A stretch of 7,988 nucleotides of DNA from Terrirubrum sp051646285 (GTDB lineage: Bacteria > Pseudomonadota > Alphaproteobacteria > Rhizobiales > Beijerinckiaceae), in contig JBOFCU010000200.1 in assembly GCA_051646285.1 (NCBI GenBank), forward strand, positions 1 through 7,988. Reading direction: 5' to 3'. The notes under the pieces are model-generated. The model had not been told where the DNA came from and searched no databases. It saw only the letters and a list, made by a program, of their open reading frames with translations. The position numbers were made by a program, and so were the translations under genes. This document shows positions 1 to 6,332 of the stretch, one piece after another (positions within the stretch are counted from its first letter, which is position 1; every line of letters begins with the position of its first letter).

Positions 1-1
1 G

Positions 2-997
2 GCCGGCATCGCCAGTGAGCGGTTGCCGGGGCGCGATGGTCTGGGCGACATGATTATTTTGCGGGCAGGGCCTGCGCGGGCGGAGCCGGGCATTTTGCTC
101 ATGTCGCACCTTGATACGGTGCATCCGGTCGGCACCCGCAACAGGGATTTGCGCGTGCGTGTCGAAGGTGACCGGCTTTATGGTCCGGGCATTTACGACA
201 TGAAGGGCGGCGCGTGGCTGGCTTTTCAGGCATTCAAACAAGTGGTGGCGGCCAATACGGCGCAGCGCCCGCTGGTTTTTCTGTTCACACCGGACGAGGA
301 AATTGGCAGCCCGATTTCGCGGCCGGTGATCGAGGATTTATCGCGTCAGGCCGCCTATGCACTTGTCACCGAACCCGCGCGTGAAGGCGGCAAATGTGTC
401 ACGGGCCGCAAGGGCGTCGGGCGTTTCGATATAAAAATTGAGGGCAGGCCGGCGCATTCCGGCTCGCGCCATGCCGATGGCCGCAGTGCCATACGTGAAG
501 CGGCGCGGCTGATTCTCGCGATTGAAGCGATGACTGATTATACCCGTGGCATCACCACGACAGTTGGTATGATGGAAGGCGGTACAGCCGCCAATGTCAT
601 TCCGCAGAAGGCGTGGTTCTGCGCCGATCTGCGGGTCGTCACCACGGAAGATGGCCGCCTGTATGAAGAAAGAATTCTGAACCTCAAGCCGTTCAACACG
701 GATGTGACAGTCAGCGTGACCGGCGGCATGAACAGGCCGCCGATGGAGCGCACGCCAGACATTGTGGCGCTATATGAGCAGGCCCTGGCACTGGCAAAAA
801 AGCACGATATTGTCTTCGGCGAAGTGCCGCTGACCGGCGGCGGATCGGACGGAAATTTTTCCGCAGCGCTCGGTGTGGCAACCCTCGACGGCCTTGGCAT
901 TGATGGTGATGGTGCCCACACGTTGCAGGAGTATGGCCTTCTATCCTCGGTCGAGCCGCGGATGCGGCTGATGCGCGCCATGCTTGAGACGCTCTAA
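2..997 (+). CDS. M20 family zinc peptidase, glutamate carboxypeptidase-like (5' end missing)
   Basis: This is a metal-dependent amidohydrolase of the M20/ArgE-DapE-CPG2 group, which removes C-terminal or N-acyl amino acids from small substrates. The frame is open to the left edge, so the start lies outside the window. Compared with a usual length of roughly 370-410 residues, about 50-80 are missing. Numbered from the first codon at base 2, all expected metal and catalytic positions are present: H36 and D38 in SHLDTVHP, the bridging D66 in YGPGIYDMKGG, the E99-E100 pair in FTPDEEIGS, E124 in VTEP, and H306 in DGAHTLQEY near the end. A lid/dimerisation domain runs from about residue 137 to 240 and contains the conserved PAHSG histidine (H152). 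GGGSDGN before the last histidine is also typical of the family. The pattern is nearest to carboxypeptidase G2, but the substrate cannot be told from sequence. Any signal peptide would be in the missing part. An 84-base gap separates it from the next gene. Confidence 0.9.
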   Translation, partial: AGIASERLPGRDGLGDMIILRAGPARAEPGILLMSHLDTVHPVGTRNRDLRVRVEGDRLYGPGIYDMKGGAWLAFQAFKQVVAANTAQRPLVFLFTPDEEIGSPISRPVIEDLSRQAAYALVTEPAREGGKCVTGRKGVGRFDIKIEGRPAHSGSRHADGRSAIREAARLILAIEAMTDYTRGITTTVGMMEGGTAANVIPQKAWFCADLRVVTTEDGRLYEERILNLKPFNTDVTVSVTGGMNRPPMERTPDIVALYEQALALAKKHDIVFGEVPLTGGGSDGNFSAALGVATLDGLGIDGDGAHTLQEYGLLSSVEPRMRLMRAMLETL

Positions 998-1022
998 ATC
1001 TCAGCGCGGCTCTGAATTTCGG

Positions 1023-1050
1023 TTGCGCTTGCGCCTGTGCCGCGTAGCAT
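1023..1050 (+). promoter_or_regulatory. weak sigma-70-like promoter candidate before the MetX-like gene
   Basis: TTGCGC at 1023-1028 and TAGCAT at 1045-1050 are separated by 16 bases and lie in the short gap before the exported hydrolase. The -10 match is 4 of 6 and the -35 match only 3 of 6, so this is a suggestion. A small perfect dyad (CTGAA, CCAT loop, TTCAG; 1058-1071) sits between it and the Shine-Dalgarno sequence and overlaps its first G. That could slightly affect translation, but the stem has only five pairs. Confidence 0.22.
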
Positions 1051-1081
1051 ATGACCGCTGAACCATTTCAGGGAGGGTGCA

Positions 1082-2257
1082 ATGAAGCGTTTGATCTCGG
1101 CAGCTGCTGTCGTTTTTTGTTTGTCGGCTGCATCGGCTTTTGCACAGGACATGATCGTCGAGAAGAAGGTTTTTGAAATTCCTTCTTTCTCCACCCAGTC
1201 CGGCCGCACATTGAAAAATGTCAAGGTTGGCTGGGAGAGTTACGGCACGCTGAATGCTGATAAATCAAATGCGATTCTGATTTGCCATTTTTTCTCCGGC
1301 AATTCCCATGCTGCCGGTAAATATGCCGCTGCCGATGTCGCGCCCGGCTATTGGGATGCGATCATCGGGCCGGGCAAAGCCATCGACACGAATAAATATT
1401 TCGTCGTATCGTCCGATACGCTGGTCAATCTGAGCACAGGCGATCCGAAAACCACAACCACAGGTCCGGCCTCGGTCGATCCCGATACGGGAAAGCCCTA
1501 CGGCATGAATTTTCCGATTGTGACGATCCGCGATTTCGTCGAGGTGCAGAAAAACCTTGCCGACAGTCTGGGCATCAAGAAATTCGTCATGGTCGGCGGC
1601 GCGTCGATGGGCGCATTGCAGACCTATGAATGGGCCGCGACCTATCCCGATATGGTCGGCAAGGCGATGCCTGTCATTGCCGCCCCCGATGCCAACGCCG
1701 ATTTGATTGCATGGCTGGATGTATGGGCGGCGCCCATCCGCCTCGATCCGAATTGGAACAATGGCGACTATTACGGCAAGACGCCGCCACTGAAGGGCTT
1801 GGCGGAATCCCTGCGCGTGGTGACGCTGCACGCCAATCATGGCGACTGGGCCAATGCCGCTTTCGGCCGCAAATGGGCCAAGGAAGGGGCTGATCCGGCC
1901 AAGAGCTTTGATAACAGCTTTCAGGCGGAAACGGTTTTGCGCGGTGCTGGTGAAGCGCGCGCCAAAGTCTCTGACGCCAATCATTTTCTGTATCTGGTGA
2001 AAGCCAATCAGCTTTTTGTCGCCGGTGGCGGAAAAATAGAAGAGGGGCTGGCCAAAATGAAAATGCCGGTGCTGCTGATCAATTCACCGAAGGATCTGGT
2101 GTTTGCGGACAGCGCGGTTCAGAAAACCGCAGATGCGCTGAAAGCGAATGGCACAGCGGTTACCCATGTGCGCTTGCAAGGCAATCGCGGCCATCTCGAT
2201 GGTGTGCTGACGATCAAGCAGGCGGAAGGTGCGATCCGGGAATTTCTGGAGAAGTAA
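1082..2257 (+). CDS. exported alpha/beta hydrolase of the homoserine O-acetyltransferase (MetX) superfamily
   Basis: The 391-residue product begins with a classic Sec signal peptide: MKRL, a hydrophobic run to about residue 19, and a likely cleavage after AFA at residue 21. The mature part follows the MetX layout closely: GWESYGTLNADKSNAILICH at 50-69, SGNSH, PGYWDAIIGPGKAIDTNKYFV, then TGPASVDPDTGKPYG and FPIVTIRD before the nucleophile elbow GGASMGA. S175 is the likely nucleophile. D338 in SPKDLVFAD and H371 in GNRGHLDGV complete the triad. Cytosolic MetX transfers an acetyl group from acetyl-CoA to homoserine. That role is unlikely in the periplasm, where acetyl-CoA is not expected, so an esterase or other acyl-hydrolase role is my inference. 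The start is well supported by GGGAGGG at 1071-1077, four bases before ATG. It should not be called metX on homology alone. Confidence 0.88.
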   Translation: MKRLISAAAVVFCLSAASAFAQDMIVEKKVFEIPSFSTQSGRTLKNVKVGWESYGTLNADKSNAILICHFFSGNSHAAGKYAAADVAPGYWDAIIGPGKAIDTNKYFVVSSDTLVNLSTGDPKTTTTGPASVDPDTGKPYGMNFPIVTIRDFVEVQKNLADSLGIKKFVMVGGASMGALQTYEWAATYPDMVGKAMPVIAAPDANADLIAWLDVWAAPIRLDPNWNNGDYYGKTPPLKGLAESLRVVTLHANHGDWANAAFGRKWAKEGADPAKSFDNSFQAETVLRGAGEARAKVSDANHFLYLVKANQLFVAGGGKIEEGLAKMKMPVLLINSPKDLVFADSAVQKTADALKANGTAVTHVRLQGNRGHLDGVLTIKQAEGAIREFLEK

Positions 2258-2260
2258 AAA

Positions 2261-2328
2261 ATTTGCTTTTTCCGTGGCGGCGCGGATGTCTCCCTTGGGC
2301 AACCGGGAGGGGGTATGGCAAAGCAAAT
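2261..2328. repeat. nested inverted repeat just after the MetX-like gene
   Basis: Three bases after the hydrolase stop codon, ATTTGCTTT (2261-2269) is exactly complementary to AAAGCAAAT (2320-2328), a 9-bp inverted repeat enclosing 50 bases. Inside it CTCCC (2290-2294) pairs with GGGAG (2305-2309). The whole could fold as a cruciform or RNA hairpin with an irregular middle. It may act as a terminator for the upstream gene or be the first block of a dispersed intergenic repeat. No T-run follows the right arm, which weighs against a simple intrinsic terminator. Confidence 0.55.
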
Positions 2329-2334
2329 GCGGAA

Positions 2335-2347
2335 ACCGGAGCCCGGT
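2335..2347. repeat. short perfect hairpin ACCGG-AGC-CCGGT
   Basis: ACCGG (2335-2339) and CCGGT (2343-2347) form a perfect five-pair stem around a three-base loop. Alone it is too short to mean much. Its place between the 9-bp inverted repeat and the long palindrome suggests it belongs to the same mosaic. Confidence 0.4.
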
Positions 2348-2360
2348 CCTTTCTTCTGGG

Positions 2361-2390
2361 TCCCGGATTGGCGCTGCGCGCCATCCGGGA
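2361..2390. repeat. intergenic palindrome of the dispersed alphaproteobacterial type
   Basis: TCCCGGAT (2361-2368) pairs with ATCCGGGA (2383-2390), and inside it GGCGC (2370-2374) pairs with GCGCC (2378-2382) around a TGC loop, with one bulged T at 2369. This gives 13 pairs in 30 bases, mostly G-C. Palindromes of this pattern, preceded by a CTGGG-like flank and followed by TGAC, are familiar to me from between genes in many Hyphomicrobiales genomes. That recognition is from memory and not from a search. It could serve as a REP/RIME-like element or a transcription barrier. No transposase is nearby. Confidence 0.7.
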
Positions 2391-2552
2391 TGACGCTATG
2401 AAACAAGCGCCGCTGTCAGGCAGGCTATCAATCAGAAAAATCGACGCCAGAGCAGGCGGATCTCGCGGCACCAGCAAGGTTGCAATCGCGCTCGCTATAA
2501 AGTCATGCATTGGCTTACACTCCAGAATCACAGCTGTGTCGCAGCCAGGCGC

Positions 2553-2558
2553 GGGAGG
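2553..2558 (+). promoter_or_regulatory. Shine-Dalgarno sequence that guides the phosphatase start
   Basis: GGGAGG here is the only strong ribosome-binding sequence near the phosphatase 5' end. The in-frame GTG at 2573 lies 14 bases downstream, which is longer than ideal. An in-frame CTG at 2564 is five bases downstream but is a rare initiator. An in-frame TTG at 2510 would place this sequence inside the coding region. I prefer GTG 2573 because the protein then begins a few residues before the conserved PP2C core. Confidence 0.5.
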
Positions 2559-2572
2559 CTATTCTGATTGAT

Positions 2573-3406
2573 GTGATTGACGCCGTATCGCTGGCAGGTT
2601 CGCGCCTCAAGCCCAATGAAGATGCGTTTGGCACAACGGCTTTTCGCGCCTGGGTGATTGATGGTGCCACCGGGCTGGGCGACCCGATCATTCCCGGCAA
2701 CAGTGATGCGGCATGGATCGCCCGCCGCGCCAGCTACCTGTTCTACCGCTTCGCCCATGTGTCGGACACAGCCGAGATGCTGTCGAATGTCGCCGCCGAG
2801 CTTGAAAAGGCGTTTGTGCGCGACCGTGGCCGCGCGCCTGAGGCCCGGTGGGAAATTCCATGCGCGTCCTTTCTGATGCTGACGGCACGGGCGGGCGGCA
2901 GCGTTGAAATTGCCCATCTTGCCGATTGCCGCGCGCTGCTGCGCAGTCATGATGGACTGACCCATGCCATAGGGGCCACGGCCGAGAGTGAGAAAAGCGA
3001 AGCGCAATTTGCGGCCAAATTCACTGCGGGTGCAGCCCAGCCGCGCTACCGCTCACCCAAGGCGCTGGAAGCGCTCCGGGCTGACCGCAGCCGCTGCAAT
3101 ACCTTGCCCGGCGGGGCCGGTGTGCTGGCACCCGAAATGGCCTTTCTGCCATTCGTAAAAATTGAAACCTTTGCCCTGAAGCGGCCCGCTCATGCCCTGC
3201 TGATGAGCGATGGCTTTGCCGCGTTGAGCTTGCGCTACGGCGATGTGGGTGACGAGGCCTTTATCCCCTCGGCGCTGACCAACGGTCTGGTGCGGCTTGG
3301 CGGAAGGCTGCGCAAGATCGAGGATGACATGGATCCCGACGGCACCCACTATCCGCGCTGGAAGCGCTCAGATGACGCCACGGCGCTGCTCGTGGCGATC
3401 ACCTGA
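2573..3406 (+). CDS. PP2C-family protein phosphatase
   Basis: The product removes phosphate from serine or threonine residues of target proteins using two divalent metal ions. Numbered from the preferred GTG start (277 residues), the PP2C motifs appear in order: NEDAFG with E16 and D17; the metal-binding DG in VIDGATG at D30-G31; a small-residue run ending in LADCRALL near 116-122, which replaces the usual GDSR; MSDGFAAL with D213; and the final DDATALLV with D267-D268. The spacing and length (usually 240-280) fit a stand-alone catalytic domain. There is no signal peptide or membrane helix, so it should be cytosolic. An upstream TTG at 2510 would give 298 residues, but the added stretch resembles nothing. 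No kinase or anti-sigma partner lies beside it, so the substrate is unknown. It sits 124 bases before gyrA in the same direction, perhaps only by chance. Confidence 0.83.
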   Translation: MIDAVSLAGSRLKPNEDAFGTTAFRAWVIDGATGLGDPIIPGNSDAAWIARRASYLFYRFAHVSDTAEMLSNVAAELEKAFVRDRGRAPEARWEIPCASFLMLTARAGGSVEIAHLADCRALLRSHDGLTHAIGATAESEKSEAQFAAKFTAGAAQPRYRSPKALEALRADRSRCNTLPGGAGVLAPEMAFLPFVKIETFALKRPAHALLMSDGFAALSLRYGDVGDEAFIPSALTNGLVRLGGRLRKIEDDMDPDGTHYPRWKRSDDATALLVAIT

Positions 3407-3530
3407 CAGCGAGCAAAAAACCGATTTTCAAGACATTGAACTTGTTAGGTATTTCCTGCCCGTTTTTTACATACCCGGATTGGCGTTTGTGCATGGAATC
3501 GGTTACACACAGGCTTACTTTTGACCCGAT
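3407..3530 (+). promoter_or_regulatory. gyrA leader region, probable promoter and control segment
   Basis: This AT-richer gap is the natural place for the gyrA promoter. What can be seen: an 8-bp inverted repeat, AACCGATT (3419-3426) against AATCGGTT (3497-3504); a dyad TTCAA-GACA-TTGAA (3427-3440); and a TTGGCG (3480-3485) followed after 17 bases by TTACAC (3503-3508), a poor -10 match. There is no clear Shine-Dalgarno sequence before the GTG start. Bacterial gyrA promoters often respond to supercoiling through the -10 region, but nothing here demonstrates this. The exact promoter is not identifiable by eye. Confidence 0.35.
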
Positions 3531-6278
3531 GTGAGTCCCGCTTTGGCTGACGACAAGAAAACCCCGGATGCCCCGGTTCCGGGCGGCGAGATCAGGCCGG
3601 TCTCGATCACCGATGAGATGAAGCGCAGCTATCTCGATTACGCCATGAGCGTGATCGTCAGCCGTGCTTTGCCGGATGTGCGCGATGGTCTCAAGCCTGT
3701 GCACCGCCGCATTCTGTTTTCGATGCACGAAAATGGTTACACGCCGGACAAGGCTTATCGCAAGTCGGCCCGCGTTGTTGGTGATGTGATCGGTAAATAT
3801 CATCCGCATGGCGACCAGTCTGTTTATGATGCACTGGTGCGTATGGCGCAGGAATTTTCCATGCGCGTGCAGCTTGTCGATGGGCAGGGCAATTTCGGTT
3901 CTGTTGATGGCGATCCACCGGCTGCGATGCGCTACACCGAGGTGCGGCTGCAAAAGATCGCGCTGAAGCTGATTGATGACATTGATCAGGACACGGTGGA
4001 TTTTCAGGACAACTATGACGGCTCGGAGCATGAGCCTGTCGTCCTGCCGGCCAAATTTCCAAACCTGCTGGTCAATGGTGCAGGCGGCATTGCCGTCGGC
4101 ATGGCAACGAATATTCCGCCGCACAATCTGGGTGAAATCATTGATGCAACCATGCGGTTGATTGATGATCCTGCGCTGACCATCGACCAGTTGATGGAAA
4201 CAGTGCAGGGTCCGGATTTTCCCACGGGCGGCACCATCATGGGCCGTGGCGGCATCCGCGCGGCCTACCATCTTGGCCGCGGCTCCGTGGTCATGCGGGC
4301 AAAAACGACGATCGAGGAATTGCGCAAGGAGCGCGAGGCGATCATTGTCAATGAAATTCCCTATCAGGTGAACAAGGCGACGCTGGTCGAGCGGATTGCC
4401 GATCTGGTGCGCGAAAAGAAGGTCGAAGGCATTTCTGACCTGCGCGACGAGTCGGATCGTGACGGCATGCGCATTGTTATCGAAATCAAGCGCGATGCGG
4501 TGGCGGATGTGGTGCTCAACCAGCTGTATCGCTACACCGCGCTGCAATCGACCTTTGGCTGCAATCTGGTTGCGCTCAATGGCGGCAAGCCGGAAATTCT
4601 CAACCTCAAGGATTTCCTGGTCGCATTTGTCGAATTCCGCGAAGTTGTCGTTTCACGGCGCACGAAATTCCAGCTCAACAAGGCGCGCGAGCGCGCCCAT
4701 GTGCTGTGCGGCCTTGCCATCGCCGTCGCCAATATCGATGAGGTCATCCGCCTGATCCGTACCTCGCCCGATGCGAATGCGGCGCGTGAGGCGCTGATGG
4801 CGCGGGACTGGCCGGCACAGGATATTGCGCCGCTGATCGCACTGGTGGATGACCCGCGTTACCGCATCCGTGAGGATGGCACCTATCGTCTGTCGGAAGT
4901 GCAGGCGCGCGCCATTCTTGATCTGCGTTTGCAGCGACTGACGGCACTGGGGCGCGAGGAAATCGGCGATGAATTGAACGAACTTGCCACCAAAATCCGT
5001 GATTTCCTGGAGATATTGTCATCGCGCGTGCGCATCATGGACATTATCAAGGGCGAATTGTCGGAAATTCGCGAAGCCTTTGCCACGCCACGCAAAACCC
5101 AGATTGTTGAGTGGGATGCCGATGTCGAGGATGAGGATCTCATCCAGCGCGAGGAGATGGTCGTCACGGTTAGCCATGCCGGTTATATCAAGCGTGTGCC
5201 GCTGTCGGCCTATCGCGCCCAGCGGCGCGGCGGCAAGGGCCGCTCCGGCATGTCCACGCGCGATGAGGATTTTGTGACGCGGCTGTTTGTCGCCAGCACC
5301 CATGCGCCGGTGCTGTTTTTCTCGTCTGCCGGGCGCGCCTACAAGGAAAAAGTCTGGCGCTTGCCGCTGGCTGCGCCCAATGCGCGCGGCAAGGCGCTGG
5401 TCAACATGCTGCCGCTCGAACAGGGCGAGCGCATCACCACCATCATGCCGTTGCCGGAGGATGAGGCGAGCTGGGAAGCGCTCGACGTGATGTTCGCGAC
5501 CATGCGTGGCACAGTCAGGCGCAATAAATTGTCTGATTTTGCGCAGGTGAACCGGGCCGGCAAAATTGCCATGAAGCTCGATGATGATGACGGCATTGTT
5601 GACGTGCAAATTTGCACCGATGCAGATGATGTGTTGCTGACCACAGGCGAGGGGCAGGCCATTCGCTTCCCGGTGACGGATGTGCGCGTATTCAAGGGCC
5701 GGGATTCTGTGGGCGTGCGCGGCATCAATCTGGCGCGCGGCGACCGGGTTATTTCAATGGCGATCTTGCGTCATATGGAAGCCGAGGCAGCCGAGCGCGC
5801 GCTGTATCTCAAGCAGTCGCGCCTGATGCGTGGCGAAGTCGATGCGGCAGATACTGCGGTGGATGCTGGCGAGGAAGAGGCGACATTCGGTGTCGCTGAC
5901 CTGTCGCCAGAGCGCTATGTCGAAATGAGTGCGGCGGAACAATTCGTGCTTACCGTGTCAGAAAATGGCTATGGCAAGCGCACATCCTCGTTTGAATATC
6001 GCATCACTGGCCGCGGCGGCAAAGGCATTGTTGCGATGGCGGTCAACAACCGCAATGGCAAGCTCGTGGCATCATTCCCGGTCGAGCACAGTGATCAGCT
6101 CATGCTGGTGACTGATGGCGGCCAGCTCATCCGTTGCCCGGTCGAAGGCATCGGCATCAAGGGCCGCTCGACGCAGGGCGTGATTGTATTCAACACGTCG
6201 GATGATGAGCATGTCGTATCGGTCGAGCGCATCACCGAAAATGATGATGATGGCGACGACGAGGGCGACGCCGAATAA
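3531..6278 (+). CDS. gyrA: DNA gyrase subunit A
   Basis: GyrA is the DNA-cutting and wrapping subunit of the A2B2 gyrase, which uses ATP bound by GyrB to introduce negative supercoils. The N-terminal breakage-reunion domain starts near SITDEMKRSYLDYAMS (residues 25-40). It contains the quinolone-region block KYHPHGDQSVYD at 89-100 and AAMRYTE with catalytic tyrosine Y135 and the preceding R134. I187 in GIAVGMATNIPP matches the DNA-intercalating isoleucine of E. coli. The GyrA box QRRGGKG at 564-570 marks the C-terminal wrapping domain and separates it from ParC. At 915 residues it is longer than E. coli GyrA (875), with an insertion near 743-802 and an acidic tail (DDDGDDEGDAE). The residue aligned with E. 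coli Ser83 is Gln96. GTG 3531 is chosen because an in-frame TGA lies at 3522-3524 and the next ATG is codon 30, too close to the core. The ribosome-binding signal is weak. A TTG at 3543 is the alternative. Confidence 0.98.
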   Translation: MSPALADDKKTPDAPVPGGEIRPVSITDEMKRSYLDYAMSVIVSRALPDVRDGLKPVHRRILFSMHENGYTPDKAYRKSARVVGDVIGKYHPHGDQSVYDALVRMAQEFSMRVQLVDGQGNFGSVDGDPPAAMRYTEVRLQKIALKLIDDIDQDTVDFQDNYDGSEHEPVVLPAKFPNLLVNGAGGIAVGMATNIPPHNLGEIIDATMRLIDDPALTIDQLMETVQGPDFPTGGTIMGRGGIRAAYHLGRGSVVMRAKTTIEELRKEREAIIVNEIPYQVNKATLVERIADLVREKKVEGISDLRDESDRDGMRIVIEIKRDAVADVVLNQLYRYTALQSTFGCNLVALNGGKPEILNLKDFLVAFVEFREVVVSRRTKFQLNKARERAHVLCGLAIAVANIDEVIRLIRTSPDANAAREALMARDWPAQDIAPLIALVDDPRYRIREDGTYRLSEVQARAILDLRLQRLTALGREEIGDELNELATKIRDFLEILSSRVRIMDIIKGELSEIREAFATPRKTQIVEWDADVEDEDLIQREEMVVTVSHAGYIKRVPLSAYRAQRRGGKGRSGMSTRDEDFVTRLFVASTHAPVLFFSSAGRAYKEKVWRLPLAAPNARGKALVNMLPLEQGERITTIMPLPEDEASWEALDVMFATMRGTVRRNKLSDFAQVNRAGKIAMKLDDDDGIVDVQICTDADDVLLTTGEGQAIRFPVTDVRVFKGRDSVGVRGINLARGDRVISMAILRHMEAEAAERALYLKQSRLMRGEVDAADTAVDAGEEEATFGVADLSPERYVEMSAAEQFVLTVSENGYGKRTSSFEYRITGRGGKGIVAMAVNNRNGKLVASFPVEHSDQLMLVTDGGQLIRCPVEGIGIKGRSTQGVIVFNTSDDEHVVSVERITENDDDGDDEGDAE

Positions 6279-6285
6279 AGCGAAT

Positions 6286-6314
6286 GCGGCGCGCGCAACT
6301 GTGGCGCGCGTTGC
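6286..6314 (+). terminator. strong hairpin downstream of gyrA, likely transcription stop
   Basis: Eight bases after the gyrA stop codon, 6286-6296 (GCGGCGCGCGC) pairs along its full length with 6304-6314 (GCGCGCGTTGC) around the loop AACTGTG. Eleven pairs form, two of them G-U wobbles at 6288/6312 and 6289/6311. Those wobbles become A-C mismatches in the opposite transcript, so the structure favours plus-strand RNA, as expected for the end of gyrA mRNA. No T-run follows, so it may be a factor-assisted stop, a 3'-end stabiliser or an attenuating hairpin before the transporter gene. Confidence 0.55.
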
Positions 6315-6332
6315 TCCCCATAGCTTCGGCAT

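Larger units (their letters stand above)
2258..2572. other. gene-free stretch with a palindrome-rich left half
   Basis: No convincing gene lies in these 315 bases. The left part (2261-2391) holds four inverted repeats, listed separately. The right part (about 2392-2550) has no structure I can name. It contains a TATAAA at 2496-2501, but no acceptable -35 hexamer lies 16-18 bases upstream, so I do not call a promoter. The plus-strand frame at 2263-2571 and the minus-strand frames here run through the palindromes and resemble no known protein. The region separates the hydrolase from the phosphatase and probably carries transcription stop and start signals for the two units. Confidence 0.7.

Noticed and set aside
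1265..1984. 239-codon minus-strand open frame inside the MetX-like gene
   Set aside because: It is a shadow of a clearly conserved gene. The translation has no domain and the unbalanced composition of antisense GC-rich DNA.
2480..2501. TTGCAA and TATAAA as a promoter for the phosphatase
   Set aside because: They are only 10 bases apart, too close for a sigma-70 promoter, and no other -35 hexamer fits the TATAAA.
2214..2531. Minus-strand open frame, with GGAG nine bases before an internal ATG at 2510-2508 (MHDFIASAIATLL...)
   Set aside because: It runs through the palindromes and into the hydrolase gene, its sequence resembles no family, and after about 35 codons it is simply translated repeat. 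A decayed gene end cannot be excluded, but there is no positive evidence.
3480..3508. TTGGCG-N17-TTACAC as the firm gyrA promoter
   Set aside because: The spacing is ideal, but the -10 matches the consensus at only two of six positions, so it is mentioned only as part of the leader region.
3399..4547. Long 382-codon minus-strand open frame opposite gyrA
   Set aside because: It is antisense to the conserved gyrA coding sequence and rich in His, Arg and Ile, as expected from the reverse of GC-biased codons. It has no recognisable domain.
6239..6275. GAT/GAC triplet run at the gyrA 3' end as a phase-variable microsatellite
   Set aside because: The run is short and interrupted and simply encodes the acidic tail. 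Changes in copy number would stay in frame and not switch the gene.
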